DNA of 51,542 bases from Clostridiales bacterium. GTDB lineage: Bacteria > Bacillota > Clostridia > Lachnospirales > Lachnospiraceae. The notes beneath the pieces are model-generated. The model was given only the letters and a program-made list of their open reading frames with translations, did not search any database and had not been told where the DNA came from. The stretch is from NCBI GenBank assembly GCA_003343625.1, contig QAKV01000027.1, positions 1 to 51,542 of the forward strand, written 5' to 3'. The stretch's first letter is position 1. Each line of letters opens with the position of its first letter. The translations under genes and the position numbers were made by a program. This document shows positions 1 through 9,518 of the stretch, in pieces.

Positions 1-2
1 GG

Positions 3-158
3 TATGATCAGCTTGGCGGAGATGACAGTCCCCTTGCGGAGGCGATCCTGGATCGCATCAAGCATGATGCATATAAGATCAACATCATCCCGACAGATCC
101 TGCGAATTACAGATCCATGCGGGAAGTGTACGGGTTGGATCCAGCATTAAGCGAGTAA
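3..158 (+). mobile_element. istB: IS21-family helper ATPase IstB, C-terminal 51 residues (partial)
   Basis: The reading frame is open from the window edge and ends at TAA 156-158. It encodes a tail with the signature GGDDSPLAEAILDRIKHDAY, which closely matches the C-terminus of IstB-type AAA+ helper proteins of IS21 elements. IstB assists the IstA transposase in target joining. Only the end is visible, so I cannot tell whether the element is complete further left. No istA is seen in the window. It lies next to the AT-rich end of the capsule locus, which suits a recombination-prone locus edge. Confidence 0.75.
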
Positions 159-832
159 ACTCGCAGGTAACAATTAATTAAGTGCGGTATCCCTGTTCCG
201 GACTCACGGTATCATAGCTCCGGACTTCCGGTATCCGTTCCTCCGGAACAGGGGTACATTTTTACCGTAATATACACTTGTCAAGGTACAAAAAGCCTGT
301 AAAGGCGAATGGCCATGTTGGCACTAATCTATCATTGAAGCGGAGGCCGTTCTGGGGAATGTTGAAATCATTCTCCAGGCGGCATAGCCGCAGATGATAC
401 CATGGTACTTTTTAATTTGCTCTTGGTACAATAGAGCAAACACGGAAGTGGGAATCAGCGGTCTCGTTCCCGAGATCACTGATCTAAATCTCCGTGACAA
501 GTGATCAATTTATCCGTGAACACTGATCTATTCACGCGTAATATACACGTTCCACATGCTCAAAGAAACTGTGTCTCTGATAAACGGCTCTACGTCCTCT
601 TTTGCCTGGCGGAAATCAATGGTATCAAATCTTTTACACAAACTTTGGGGATACTCCCGGTATGTTTTGCCAGTCCGTTTTGTGTGGCTGGTGATCCGGC
701 TGATCTCATCAATCGAATGGCCTTCTGAACGAAACCTGCGGACTTCATCGATTTTTTCTGCTTGAATATTCTTGTTCGGAATAACACCAATTTCCAAAAT
801 TGGGGTGCAAAACCGCCCAGAATACTCATATA
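159..832. other. Gene-poor, repeat-rich IS border region
   Basis: No convincing intact gene lies here. The stretch holds an inverted repeat (about 184-199 against 243-258, TCCCTGTTCCGGA-type arms). It also holds a strong hairpin at 352-378 with 10-base arms and one G:T pair. Clustered copies of a TCCGTGA...GTGATC-like motif lie at about 465-532. Multiple short terminal repeats are typical of IS21-family ends, so I read this as the right end of the istB-bearing element plus older debris. The exact element end was not resolved. Confidence 0.45.
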
Positions 833-854
833 TCAATATTTCCGTCCATCGCAA
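528..854 (-). pseudogene. Possible remnant of a helix-turn-helix transposase/recombinase ORF
   Basis: A 108-codon frame is open on the minus strand. Its middle segment (IDEVRRFRSEGHSIDEISRI) looks like a helix-turn-helix from a transposase or recombinase. The surrounding sequence matches nothing I recognise. The apparent start is a TTG directly abutting a GGAGG, and it overlaps the wzx stop region, so translation is doubtful. It may equally be an accidental frame. The context of IS debris at the locus end favours a decayed mobile-element gene. Confidence 0.25.
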
Positions 855-2365
855 CCTCCATTTGCAATTCTATAAATCTGTTTTTTGAACATATCAAGTA
901 TTAACTGAATTGATTTCTTACTAAGTACGAAATAAACTACAATATTCAATATGCTAATTCCATACATCCAAATATCAGAAAGATATGCCGAGATAAGCGC
1001 AACACTCATACAAATTACAGCACTAATTATTTGGCCATTCGCTGCTTTAATATCAACCCTTTTTTGTATTCCAATCATTCTAATGAGCATAACAACGATA
1101 TAGCTTACCATTGTTGCAACAGCCGCACCAATTGTTCCTAGTTTGATAATCAAGATAATGTTCAAAATAATATTTGTCACTGCTCCACATATGGCAGAAT
1201 TAAGATATATTTTCATATCCTTTGAAGCAATGTAAAAAGAACCCCAGAATGTTCCTAATGCCCCCATAAAAAAAGCAACCATCAAGGGCGGAGAATATCG
1301 CCATGCATTTATATACTCTTGCCCAACATAAAGCCTTAATACAGGTTTATTTAGTAAAATAAGAAAAATAGTAGCCAAACCCATAAAAAATGTAAGAAGT
1401 CTATATATTTGATCATAAAATCCAGTCTCTTCTCTGTTTTCATACTCCTTTATAGCTGACATTTGCCATGATTGCATAAAAATGGAAGCAACCATATTCA
1501 GCAATGTAGGTATTTTATAAGCCACAGCATAAATACCGTTTTCTTCTGTTCCGCAAATGTAGCTGATAAAGAAGCGATCCGATGCGTTAATACACCACCA
1601 TAAAATTGCATTAGGAATGAAAATAAGACTATACTTCATCATCTTCCAAGCGATAGTTTTATCCCATTTCGTAAGTGAAAAATCTCTAAATATATGACCT
1701 AAAAAAATAGCGACTATAGATGTTATTATCGACGATATCAACATCGATAGTTTATATCCATCCATTCCCCAATCTAAAACAAGTAAAAAAAGAATATTTA
1801 GAAGCGCCATAAACAATGCTGCTAAAAATCCCAAAAAGGAATATAGCTTAATATTATCGCACCCTCTGATATAGCAAAAAAAAACAGTCATTAACTCATT
1901 AATAGTACAATATAAATACAAAAATAATATATTTTCAGAAATAATTGGTATAAATCTAAAGACATAGCATATACCGATAAATGTAATAGAAGAAAAAATA
2001 AATATACGCATTCCTATTGATAAAACTAATGATCTATCTGCATTTTTATCTAAGGAAAATCTCATGATTCCTTCATGTATCCCGCAAGCAATAAAAGGGG
2101 AAAGTACACCTGCAATCGAAAGAATCAAATCAATTTCTCCATATTCGGATGGAGCAAGAATATTTGTATATAGTGGTACAAGGAAAAAACTTATTAGTTT
2201 TGTTCCCATATTACCCCAAAAAAACGCTATCATATTTTTCAGTAAGTATTTATATTTTTTTGTATTATCTTTACTACTTTTCTGAATTTGATTGTTTGAA
2301 ATATTCGATATTTTAAATGAATTTATTCGGGATTTTCTCATATTCTTCATGTAACTTTTATTCAT
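833..2365 (-). CDS. Wzx-type polysaccharide flippase (MOP superfamily)
   Basis: A 510-residue, strongly hydrophobic protein with about 12-14 predicted membrane segments starting near residue 42 (LLKNMIAFFWGNMGTKLISF). This is the opening typical of polysaccharide-biosynthesis flippases of the MVF/MATE-like superfamily. It would turn undecaprenyl-linked repeat units across the cytoplasmic membrane. A basic, Asn/Ser-rich cytoplasmic N-tail of about 40 residues is longer than usual. The ATG at 2365 has AAAGG only one base upstream, so a slightly later start is possible. It is the last gene of the capsule operon and belongs to the AT-rich block. Assignment to the family is firm; substrate is inferred from context. 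Confidence 0.88.
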   Translation of the reverse strand: MNKSYMKNMRKSRINSFKISNISNNQIQKSSKDNTKKYKYLLKNMIAFFWGNMGTKLISFFLVPLYTNILAPSEYGEIDLILSIAGVLSPFIACGIHEGIMRFSLDKNADRSLVLSIGMRIFIFSSITFIGICYVFRFIPIISENILFLYLYCTINELMTVFFCYIRGCDNIKLYSFLGFLAALFMALLNILFLLVLDWGMDGYKLSMLISSIITSIVAIFLGHIFRDFSLTKWDKTIAWKMMKYSLIFIPNAILWWCINASDRFFISYICGTEENGIYAVAYKIPTLLNMVASIFMQSWQMSAIKEYENREETGFYDQIYRLLTFFMGLATIFLILLNKPVLRLYVGQEYINAWRYSPPLMVAFFMGALGTFWGSFYIASKDMKIYLNSAICGAVTNIILNIILIIKLGTIGAAVATMVSYIVVMLIRMIGIQKRVDIKAANGQIISAVICMSVALISAYLSDIWMYGISILNIVVYFVLSKKSIQLILDMFKKQIYRIANGGCDGRKY

Positions 2366-2396
2366 ACCTTTCAGTGAATAAAAATCATTCTTAGCG

Positions 2397-3677
2397 TCAT
2401 ACGTGTGTACTTTTAGTTTCCAAAATATGATGATATATTTGCAAAGTCGAATTTACAATTTTCTCTCTATTAAATCTATCTAATGCAGATTTTCTGGCTG
2501 CTGTTCCGATGCAAACAGCCTGGTCAGTATCCGCAAAAATATTACATATATAATATGCTAACATATATGGTTCATCAAATGGATATACGTATCCATTAAT
2601 TCTATCTTTTATCATATCCTGAATGCCCCCTACACACGATGCTATACAGGGAACTCCCATTATCATTGCTTCTCCTAAAGAGTTAGGTGAATTTTCAATC
2701 GCAGAAGGCAAGACAAAAACATTACAGGATAAATATTGTTTTGCCATATCACTTGCATTCAAAGGTCCAATAAAATTCACTCTTTCTCTCGGTATAGCTA
2801 ATTCTTTTAATTTCTTTTCCAAATAGTACGAATATGTTGTTCGTTTCAGTTTTTTTATTATACCATCATTACATAGTATATCAGGACCAGCTATGTTAAT
2901 TTGTGCATCAGGATACAATTTTAATACAAGCGGAAAAGCTTCTAATAATTGATGCAATCCCTTTAATGGGTAACTTCCTTGGCTCATAAATATAGAATGT
3001 TGCTTCACTTGTTTGATGTCCCATATATTATTATAGTAAATATCATTAAGTACTTCTCCACAATAAAAATACTTTATATCTGGATTGATCTGCTTTACAC
3101 ATGCATAGTCCCACGTTGTCCGACCCATAACATATTTTGCAGCCTTTATCATCGGTATCTCGTACTTCTGTCCCCACCTATAAAAATTATGCTGTTCTTT
3201 TATAGGACCACCATGGCGATACATATCTCCTAAAGAACGAATTTTAAATGACTTCTGAGGTATTCCTCCATAATAATGTTTTGAATATACAGAAACCAGT
3301 CCCGTAATTGAAACAACCGTTTTCTCTGCACCAGCCAATTTTAGAAGTTGATAATCATGCTCTCGTTCTGTTCCAATTATATGTACAACATCTGGCGATA
3401 TATTATCTAAGGTAACGCGAAGATCATCAATCATTTGTTCATTACATCTTGTAAGACCTTTTACTCTAATAGGAAGACCAATATATTCTACTCCCTGGTA
3501 TTTTTTTTCTTCATTATCATGAAATAGCTCTGAATAAAAGCATACATATAAATCAATTCCTTTTTGTTTCAGAAATTCAACTAAATTTTCTACCCATCCT
3601 CCACCTACAACCTGCTTTTTAATTCCGAAAGCATAATAGCCTTTAGTAGTAGGTGAACCCATAATTAATACTTTCAT
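2397..3677 (-). CDS. Glycosyltransferase family 4 (GT-B)
   Basis: A 426-residue GT-B enzyme. The N-terminal acceptor domain opens with MKVLIMGSPTTKGYYAFGIK and a Gly-rich GGGWVENL loop. The C-terminal donor domain has the group-1 features QGSYPLKGLHQLLEA (about residue 232) and ENSPNSLGEAMIMGVPCIAS (about residue 328), whose Glu-x7-Glu contacts the nucleotide sugar. It should add one sugar to the lipid-linked repeat unit at the inner membrane face. GGAGG nine bases before ATG 3677 supports the start. It lies between wzx and wzy in the AT-rich block. The sugar and linkage cannot be read from sequence. Confidence 0.88.
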   Translation of the reverse strand: MKVLIMGSPTTKGYYAFGIKKQVVGGGWVENLVEFLKQKGIDLYVCFYSELFHDNEEKKYQGVEYIGLPIRVKGLTRCNEQMIDDLRVTLDNISPDVVHIIGTEREHDYQLLKLAGAEKTVVSITGLVSVYSKHYYGGIPQKSFKIRSLGDMYRHGGPIKEQHNFYRWGQKYEIPMIKAAKYVMGRTTWDYACVKQINPDIKYFYCGEVLNDIYYNNIWDIKQVKQHSIFMSQGSYPLKGLHQLLEAFPLVLKLYPDAQINIAGPDILCNDGIIKKLKRTTYSYYLEKKLKELAIPRERVNFIGPLNASDMAKQYLSCNVFVLPSAIENSPNSLGEAMIMGVPCIASCVGGIQDMIKDRINGYVYPFDEPYMLAYYICNIFADTDQAVCIGTAARKSALDRFNREKIVNSTLQIYHHILETKSTHV

Positions 3678-3728
3678 TAACCTTCCTCCGACAGTATATC
3701 AAAGCCAAACATCTCTAAAATATTAACA

Positions 3729-4946
3729 TTAAATTTCTTCAAGTTTCTTAGCATACTCCACTGTATCTCTTTTCCCAATCCAACCATAAAAGGCTATTGT
3801 ATTAAAAAGCACTCTCCAGAACAAAGTTTCTGTGCTAGCACAAAATATCATAATAATAAACAGCAAAATTCCTCTATTCATGAGGAATTTACTTCCTTTC
3901 CAATAGCCAATTAGATGAATAGATGTAAACGGAATTCCTAAGCATAAAATACTGTGTATGATAGAGTTCCATAGTGAAGTATTATATGTTAACCATTTTG
4001 AAAATGACATTCCAAAAAAATAAAATATGCCCTGTTCTGAAATAATATATTTAATTTTTGTCAATGAAATCCTATCTATAAATCCAAGACTCTCTCCGAA
4101 TTCACGGGAAATCTTACTTGATATAAAGTTTTGGAAATCAAACTTGCTCCCCCAAAAAGTTAGAATGATACATAATATTGGAATAAATATAAAATATATA
4201 TATTTATTAGAATACCATTTTTTCCAGTAACAGACTAATATAAGAAAAAGGAGAATCAATCCAGTTGTGGACATAGTTGTCACAATTGTTACTATTAATA
4301 TTAGAAGACTAAAATAATACTTTTTTTTATCTTCTTTTGTCCTACTATCCAAAAGAAATAGCAGCGCAATATTCAAAAACATTTGATAACATCCCGGTTC
4401 CCAACAGATTCCAGCATTTCGACTAGTAAGAACAAATCCACTGTATCCTTTTGCTTTCATAAATACATATATCCCTGCATTATAATAATCTACAGAAGAA
4501 TCTCCTATTGTTTCGGGGAATATGAGCGCAATCTGTGGATAAATTATACTAATTCCGAATCCCACTAATGAAATACTAGCAAAAATAACAATTATATCTA
4601 TATATTTCTTTTTGAAAACTTCAGGCGGAATGATAGACGCACAAAACAAGCCAATTCCTAGCTGCATAATTATTGCTATATATGTAGGGAAACTGTCATT
4701 AAATATGATCGGTACAAAAATCACTAAAAAAGACATCGATACCCATACTACCAAAGCAGTCCTTCTAATTATATAATGTTGTTTTCCCATGATATAACAA
4801 ACCGCTAATGATGCTAAAAAAAATACTGTGATTTGTATACTGTAGTTTGTATAACTAAATGCCCCGCCTGTCACATAGTACAGCGCTATTATCAAAATAT
4901 ATTCAACAATATTTATAATCTTTCCTTGTTCCAATTTGTCATTCAT
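3729..4946 (-). CDS. Wzy-type polysaccharide polymerase
   Basis: A 405-residue protein made almost entirely of membrane helices, with one larger extracytoplasmic loop around residues 145-190 (SVDYYNAGIYVFMKAKGYSG, followed by a CWEPGCYQMFLNIALLFL turn). This topology is that of O-antigen/capsule polymerases (Wzy, EpsG/O-antigen ligase-like), which have little sequence conservation. The 'SRNAGICWEPG' motif resembles the conserved loop RxxGxxxEPG seen in Wzy-like proteins. It would join repeat units on the outer face with CpsC. It is the only polymerase candidate in the operon, and it sits between glycosyltransferases as expected. Confidence 0.8.
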   Translation of the reverse strand: MNDKLEQGKIINIVEYILIIALYYVTGGAFSYTNYSIQITVFFLASLAVCYIMGKQHYIIRRTALVVWVSMSFLVIFVPIIFNDSFPTYIAIIMQLGIGLFCASIIPPEVFKKKYIDIIVIFASISLVGFGISIIYPQIALIFPETIGDSSVDYYNAGIYVFMKAKGYSGFVLTSRNAGICWEPGCYQMFLNIALLFLLDSRTKEDKKKYYFSLLILIVTIVTTMSTTGLILLFLILVCYWKKWYSNKYIYFIFIPILCIILTFWGSKFDFQNFISSKISREFGESLGFIDRISLTKIKYIISEQGIFYFFGMSFSKWLTYNTSLWNSIIHSILCLGIPFTSIHLIGYWKGSKFLMNRGILLFIIMIFCASTETLFWRVLFNTIAFYGWIGKRDTVEYAKKLEEI

Positions 4947-4975
4947 CCATAGTCACCAATATATTTTCGTGAATT

Positions 4976-6163
4976 TTAAAGTTCTTCCAAAAAATCTATT
5001 ACTTTCTTACTTTGTTTCTTCCAGGATTTTTTTTCTAAAACTTTTTTTTGAGCCGCCTTTGCTTTTTTGTAATAATATTCATTATTATAAAGTACAATAG
5101 TATTAATAGTATCAGCCCAATCCTTTGGATCCTCCGATTTACTAAATGTTATATAATCCTCATACTCTTCTGGAATACCTTTTAATCTATTTGATAATAC
5201 AGGAACTCCTGCACAAATATACTCTAATAACTTGGATGGAAATGTATATTTCGTGGTATAGTTATCATCATGTCTCGGGCATACAAGGAGAGAGGCTTTG
5301 CTCTGGATTTGAATCATCTCTTCATTACTCACTTTTCCATGGTAGTTCACATTTTTTTGCTTTTGAATTGCATTTTCAACCTTTTCTCTATAAGGTCCGT
5401 CCCCATATATATCTAGCTCGATATCGGGAGAAACATACTTCATTGCATTTAGGATTAAATCAATTCCTGACAGCTCATTAAGCGTTCCAGAAAATACCAC
5501 TTTCTTTTTAGACAGCCTTCTATAAATATTAGTATCTTCTTGATAATCTGAAGGATTGCATCCTGCTTCTACTATACAGTATGGTTTCCCTGGAGCGAAA
5601 TCATCCGCTATATATTTTGTAAGTGGTATAAGACCATCAAACTTAGATATATATATTTCTTGTCGTTTATCTTCAATTCTTCGGATGATACTTTTCTTTT
5701 TTTTTATCGGCAAATCCGCCACTACTGCTACACACTTGCATCCTTCTTTTCTAGCAACGTTGATTACTGGTCCCGCAAAAATACTCATTGTATTATAAAC
5801 CATAAGGATAACATTACCCTTGTCATTACTTTTCCTTCTTTGCTTACGTATTTCATATCTTATTTTCTTATTTATAGCTCTGTAAATGGTAAACTGCTTA
5901 ATTACAGGTATGTTCAAATAAGAGACTGTATATAAAAAAACAGTACCATCCTTCAAATCTTTTCCTTTTACATAAACAGGTTTTTTATTGAATTTCCACA
6001 TTCCATAAGCTTCAGCCGATATGCCAATCGTATTTATCCCATTGCTTAGAAAACCTTTTATAAAGCCGAGTTGCATTTTATTACCGGCAACCGATGCATC
6101 TGGAAGATCTTTTAAGGTTTTAGTGTCCACTGTACTTCCTACAAAAATAATTACCATCATCAT
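4976..6163 (-). CDS. Glycosyltransferase family 4 (GT-B)
   Basis: A 395-residue cytoplasmic glycosyltransferase. The N-terminus VIIFVGSTVDTKTLKDLPDA and NKMQLGFIKGFLSNG form the first Rossmann half. The C-terminal half carries KVVFSGTLNELSGIDLILNA (about residue 225), ELDIYGDGPYREKVENA and KLLEYICAGVPVLSNRLKG, the standard GT4 donor-site elements. It should extend the undecaprenyl-linked repeat unit. Two ATGs in tandem follow GAGGT; either could start. It is part of the AT-rich block, and its neighbours on both sides are capsule genes. Confidence 0.87.
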   Translation of the reverse strand: MMMVIIFVGSTVDTKTLKDLPDASVAGNKMQLGFIKGFLSNGINTIGISAEAYGMWKFNKKPVYVKGKDLKDGTVFLYTVSYLNIPVIKQFTIYRAINKKIRYEIRKQRRKSNDKGNVILMVYNTMSIFAGPVINVARKEGCKCVAVVADLPIKKKKSIIRRIEDKRQEIYISKFDGLIPLTKYIADDFAPGKPYCIVEAGCNPSDYQEDTNIYRRLSKKKVVFSGTLNELSGIDLILNAMKYVSPDIELDIYGDGPYREKVENAIQKQKNVNYHGKVSNEEMIQIQSKASLLVCPRHDDNYTTKYTFPSKLLEYICAGVPVLSNRLKGIPEEYEDYITFSKSEDPKDWADTINTIVLYNNEYYYKKAKAAQKKVLEKKSWKKQSKKVIDFLEEL

Positions 6164-6188
6164 ACCTCTATTGAATCATCGAGTAATA

Positions 6189-7325
6189 TTACCACGGACA
6201 ACTAGGTTTTCTTGAGTTGCCTAAAAATGCATATTGAATAATTTGTGTAAAATAGTCACCTACTGCCTCTTCTGATATTTTATCTCTGTATTTTAATGCT
6301 CTTGCTTTCCATTCCTCACATATTTGAGGATATGCTGTAACTTTCTCTAACGCGTGATAAAAAGAATCCACTTCTGGTTTCACTACTAGCCCTGCTCCAC
6401 TGGCGTTAATCAGTTCATCACTTCCCGCTTCTTCTGTAATAATAGTCGCAATTCCACTTCGAATTGCCTGATTTGGTATTAAATTCCAGCCATCATATCT
6501 GCTTGGAACTACACAAACATCATAGTCGCGCATTTTTATACATACTTCTTCATTGTTCCACGAACCTACGAAGTTCACGTTATCATGAGTATTACACCAG
6601 TTAATTACCTCAGCTTTTCGGTCTCCGTAGCCACCTACTATATCTAAAGTCCAATTATCATACTCCAATTTATCAAAAGCATTCATTAAAATATCAAGAC
6701 CCTTTGTAACATAATTAAATCTTCCCACATAAAGAAATTTGATCTCATTTATAGCCGTTTTTATTTTCGCATCAATTTGCGGCAATTTGGGACAGTACAT
6801 GTATTTGAACATTATATTCTCTGAAAAACCATATCTAATATATGTATCTACTCCAATACCTCCCATGGCAAGAAAAGCAGAAATAAATTTATTATATCTT
6901 TTTGCCAAATAATGATAAAGAATATTGTATCCAAACAAGCGCAACATTTTTTCCACTCTATTTCCAAACATATTCGGGCGCTCAGAGAACACTCCCACAA
7001 GGGGAGACGCGCCCAAATTTTTACACTTCTTTATTAGATAATCCAAAATTTTCTGATTATGCTCCCTTATTCCACTAAACAAATGAATGCAATTATAATT
7101 TTTATCTATGATTTTTTTCGCTACTTTCATAGGATTACTTGACTCAGATAATACTATTTCCGTAGCATTTCCTATTCCTTTTAACGAAAAACCGCATTGT
7201 TGTCTTTCTTTAGGATATCCTTGGTAGGATATTACATATATTTTATCTTTCCAGTTCTTTGCAAACTGTTCAAAGTCTCCAATGCTCACATCCATTGGTA
7301 CACTACGCCAAAATAATATTTTCAC
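6189..7325 (-). CDS. Glycosyltransferase family 4 (GT-B)
   Basis: A 378-residue glycosyltransferase starting MKILFWRSVPMDVSIG. I prefer the GTG at 7325, which has GGTGA five bases upstream, over the in-frame GTG at 7334 that overlaps the upstream stop. The donor domain shows IKFLYVGRFNYVTKGLDILM, the VGGYG turn and VVPSRYDGWNLIPNQAIRSG followed by an EEAGSDELI element. This last motif set recalls a subgroup of GT4 in which the second Glu region reads 'DGWNLIPNQA'. Translation is probably coupled to the upstream GT4. The acceptor sugar is unknown. Confidence 0.85.
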   Translation of the reverse strand: MKILFWRSVPMDVSIGDFEQFAKNWKDKIYVISYQGYPKERQQCGFSLKGIGNATEIVLSESSNPMKVAKKIIDKNYNCIHLFSGIREHNQKILDYLIKKCKNLGASPLVGVFSERPNMFGNRVEKMLRLFGYNILYHYLAKRYNKFISAFLAMGGIGVDTYIRYGFSENIMFKYMYCPKLPQIDAKIKTAINEIKFLYVGRFNYVTKGLDILMNAFDKLEYDNWTLDIVGGYGDRKAEVINWCNTHDNVNFVGSWNNEEVCIKMRDYDVCVVPSRYDGWNLIPNQAIRSGIATIITEEAGSDELINASGAGLVVKPEVDSFYHALEKVTAYPQICEEWKARALKYRDKISEEAVGDYFTQIIQYAFLGNSRKPSCPW

Positions 7326-7330
7326 GTTTA

Positions 7331-8461
7331 TCACCCGAAAATCTTTCTATATCCAGTGTCTTTTTTTGATTGCTCAACCTTTTCAACGGCGATCTTAATC
7401 GCATGTTCTGATATTTCTTTTTTCTCTTCTTTTGTCATTTTACTGAATCTTTCCAGTACTTGTGTAAACTCTTTCATATCCTCAGTAAGCTGAAGGATAT
7501 AACCGGCTTTTCTTTCAGAAATCAGGCGGCTCCATGGTGTCTGATCACTAATTACCGGAATACATCCAACAGAGAGTGCTTCAAAAATAACATGTCCGTA
7601 ATTCTCACCCTTGGTCGGAAACAGGAAAATTTCATGCTGCTGTAGTTTTTCCTGTACTTCTTCCGATAAAACATCTCCTTTGTACGACCAGCATATATTT
7701 GACGGCAAATTGTCCAACTCTTTCAGGCAACTACTCCAATACACCCCATCCTCTTTCGGACCGTAAATTGTAAATCGAACAATTGCCTGTAAATTTTTTA
7801 AGCATTTTATAGCGCCACTCAAGTTTTTCATCGGTGATATTCTGGAAAGAAATACCACATCTAAATATTCTCTATACTCTCTCTGCCTACGCCCGGGAAC
7901 ATTTGATCTCGGCAGATCCTCTGCAATCATACACTCTGCATCTTTCCCAATATTCCTTTTTACATCTCCAAGTTCCAATTCAGATGTAACAGACCATTTC
8001 ATATTTCTGAATAGGCCAAGCGCTTTACAGCACCCAATAAAAATCCCTTTTTTCAACGCTTTCTGGGAAAGGGCTCCTTCTGAAAATGTTCCCATAGAAG
8101 CCACAACAACCGGCTTACTATGCAACATATTTAATCTATTTAGAAGTAACATTTTATATCCATAATCGTCAAAAAAACCGCACAAGTATATTAAGTCCAC
8201 ATCCGCCGCCAATTTTCGAAGAAAAGAAAATGAAAATCCTCCCGGCTTTACATATCTAACTCTTGCCTTCCCGACCAAATTCCAAACATCATAACTGATA
8301 TTTTTATACGGTACTGTATCTCCATGATCTCTATCAAGGCAAACAATATAAAAATCATATTCATCCCCTAAAGCATCCGTCAGATTTATAATTGTCCGCA
8401 ATGGACCGCCGTCCTTATGCCCAGGTAAATATCTCCCCGTTAAAATCAGTATCTTTCGCAT
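7331..8461 (-). CDS. Glycosyltransferase family 4 (GT-B)
   Basis: A 376-residue enzyme beginning MRKILILTGRYLPGHKDGGP, with the GGPLRTIINL loop near residue 18 that is common in capsule GT4 enzymes. The donor half contains VVFLSRISPMKNLSGAIKCL (about residue 200) and LFPTKGENYGHVIFEALSVG (about residue 277), giving the E-N-Y-G-H-V-I-F-E donor-binding motif. ATG 8461 is preceded by GAGGATAGGA. It overlaps the next gene by a few bases, which implies coupled translation. It should be one of the enzymes building the variable part of the repeat unit. Confidence 0.87.
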   Translation of the reverse strand: MRKILILTGRYLPGHKDGGPLRTIINLTDALGDEYDFYIVCLDRDHGDTVPYKNISYDVWNLVGKARVRYVKPGGFSFSFLRKLAADVDLIYLCGFFDDYGYKMLLLNRLNMLHSKPVVVASMGTFSEGALSQKALKKGIFIGCCKALGLFRNMKWSVTSELELGDVKRNIGKDAECMIAEDLPRSNVPGRRQREYREYLDVVFLSRISPMKNLSGAIKCLKNLQAIVRFTIYGPKEDGVYWSSCLKELDNLPSNICWSYKGDVLSEEVQEKLQQHEIFLFPTKGENYGHVIFEALSVGCIPVISDQTPWSRLISERKAGYILQLTEDMKEFTQVLERFSKMTKEEKKEISEHAIKIAVEKVEQSKKDTGYRKIFG

Positions 8462-8542
8462 TGAATCCTATCCTCATTTATCTCTGATCAATCATATATT
8501 TTCCTATACCGTGCCATTCTTATAATAATTTAGCAAACTTCT

Positions 8543-9388
8543 TCAGTTATTAGTCAAATTTAACTTATTATGTTCACATATCTTTGCATCAACTAAATAT
8601 CTATACCAATAGGCTTGCATAAAGCAAAAAATCTTTCCTTCTTTTCCATCCAGAAATCCAGCTTTTATATAATAACGATAAATATAATATAAATGCGCCC
8701 TAAACCCAATCGGCAATCGATAATATATGTTATATTTTACAATTCGTTTTATTTTTGTTGTACCATTCAAGCCTTTTCCTTTTATGTCTATATCCGTCTT
8801 TTGGTGAAAATAATCTATCATCTCGCGATCCGAATATCGATTATGCTTATCAACCCACTCTGTAAGACCTTTATAATCATGATGATAGGAATCATTCTTT
8901 AACTCTACTATTTTCCCTTCACTTAAAATGATATGCTCATCCATAGCCCTATCTTCTATGGTTCCTTTTCCGGTCCTATAAATCAGCAGTTTTTTAAATG
9001 GATAAATTCCCCCATGTTTTAGTTTTTTCCCCATAAATTCAACTGTAAATCGGACAACAATCCCAGATATTTCAGGAAGATTTTTCCTGCAAATAAGGGC
9101 AATTTCTTCTGCAGCTTCAGGACTAATTCTTTCATCTGCATCCAGTCTGAAAGTCCATTTAGTTGATATATTGGCAATCTCCACTCCGTATCGATATTGT
9201 TTTGAATGATTTTCAAAAGTATGTTTATATACCTCTGCCCCCATATTTTTCGCTATTTCTACAGTCCTGTCCGTACTATAGCTATCGATCACAACAATCC
9301 TTTTGACAAGTTGTTTAATCGAATTAATGCAATCCGGCAGATTCTTTTCTTCATTTTTTGTCAAAATAATAGCTGTAATATCTTCCAT
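8543..9388 (-). CDS. Glycosyltransferase family 2, WaaE/KdtX-like
   Basis: A 281-residue GT-A enzyme. It has DITAIILTKNEEKNLPDCIN at the start, VIDSYSTDRTVEIAKNMGAE near residue 35 and the metal/nucleotide motif FRLDADERI near residue 78. The C-terminal part is basic and amphipathic (YRLPIGFRAHLYYIYRYYIK), consistent with membrane association. I moved the start to ATG 9388 because GGAGG sits at 9393-9397, a four-base gap, whereas the frame extended upstream lacks a site. It is the first gene of the AT-rich block; base composition changes sharply between it and the upstream gene. Confidence 0.87.
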   Translation of the reverse strand: MEDITAIILTKNEEKNLPDCINSIKQLVKRIVVIDSYSTDRTVEIAKNMGAEVYKHTFENHSKQYRYGVEIANISTKWTFRLDADERISPEAAEEIALICRKNLPEISGIVVRFTVEFMGKKLKHGGIYPFKKLLIYRTGKGTIEDRAMDEHIILSEGKIVELKNDSYHHDYKGLTEWVDKHNRYSDREMIDYFHQKTDIDIKGKGLNGTTKIKRIVKYNIYYRLPIGFRAHLYYIYRYYIKAGFLDGKEGKIFCFMQAYWYRYLVDAKICEHNKLNLTNN

Positions 9389-9518
9389 TATTCCTCCGAA
9401 GGATCTACCCATTTGTAAAAATGGCTGAATATATCAAAGAATGGGCACCCAGATGGAGAACGCCATCCAGGCGCCATTCCTGAAACCACACAAAATCACC
9501 CTGCCATATTTTCCTCTG

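Noticed and set aside
9441..9500. Hairpin after the secreted-protein gene as a terminator
   Set aside because: Arms pair imperfectly and no T-run follows, so the operon probably continues into the AT-rich block.
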